A program made the position numbers and the translations under genes. Shown piece by piece: positions 5,370-5,393 of a stretch of DNA of 5,393 nt (position 1 is its first letter; each line of letters opens with the position of its first letter). The stretch is from positions 1-5,393 of the forward strand of contig DATCTM010000033.1 in NCBI GenBank assembly GCA_036567945.1. The letters are read 5' to 3'. Below the pieces are notes generated by a model. The model searched no databases. It was not told where the DNA came from and worked only from the letters and a program-made list of their open reading frames with translations. The stretch comes from BRH-c54 sp036567945 (GTDB lineage Bacteria; Bacteroidota; Bacteroidia; Flavobacteriales_E; Vicingaceae).

Positions 5370-5393
5370 TTAAAATTCTTTTACATAAGGGTT
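5370..5393 (-). CDS. atpH: Probable C-terminal end of ATP synthase subunit delta (partial)
   Basis: Reading into the window from the right edge on the minus strand, one frame gives NPYVKEF and then TAA, 29 bases before the atpA start. AtpH normally precedes atpA, and a short basic and aromatic tail of this kind is plausible for a Bacteroidota delta subunit. Only seven codons are visible, and the other two frames also close before atpA, so frame and identity rest mainly on gene order. Confidence 0.45.
   Translation of the reverse strand, partial: NPYVKEF

Overview
The window looks like ordinary core chromosome of a low-GC member of the Bacteroidota, most likely Flavobacteriia. Two minus-strand promoters match the unusual Bacteroidota consensus (TTG, a spacer of 18-19 bases, then TAnnTTTG). 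The start codons are preceded by A-rich leaders rather than Shine-Dalgarno sequences. The queA, ispD, atpA and atpG products are all of the expected bacterial type. The genus cannot be named from this sequence alone.

Every gene is on the minus strand, so transcription runs from high to low coordinates. At the right edge is the end of a reading frame that is probably atpH (5370-5393). It is followed by atpA (3763-5340) and atpG (2799-3677), the alpha and gamma subunits of F1 ATP synthase. A 2.5-copy, 16-bp tandem repeat (3680-3720) sits directly in front of the atpG start. A strong intrinsic terminator (2741-2781) closes this unit, so atpD does not follow atpG here.

A second unit starts from a good promoter at 2677-2706. 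It contains queA (1588-2634, queuosine synthesis in tRNA), a small four-helix-bundle protein of the 23S rRNA intervening-sequence protein family (1080-1553), and ispD (413-1087, MEP isoprenoid pathway). The spacing is tight: 34 bp, then an 8-bp overlap. This suggests co-transcription without an obvious shared pathway.

The left 400 bp has no gene apart from the first 19 bases of a 16S rRNA gene (1-19), which reads off the left edge. It holds a textbook rRNA promoter (171-199), spaced A-tracts upstream of it (203-235), a purine-rich leader with a boxA-like motif (104-112), and an A/T-only inverted repeat (340-373) between ispD and the rRNA operon.

I found no undescribed system. The points most worth a second look are the tandem repeat that forms the atpG translation start region, the four-helix-bundle gene with an Asn/Asp-rich tail close to an rRNA operon, and the architecture of the rRNA promoter.
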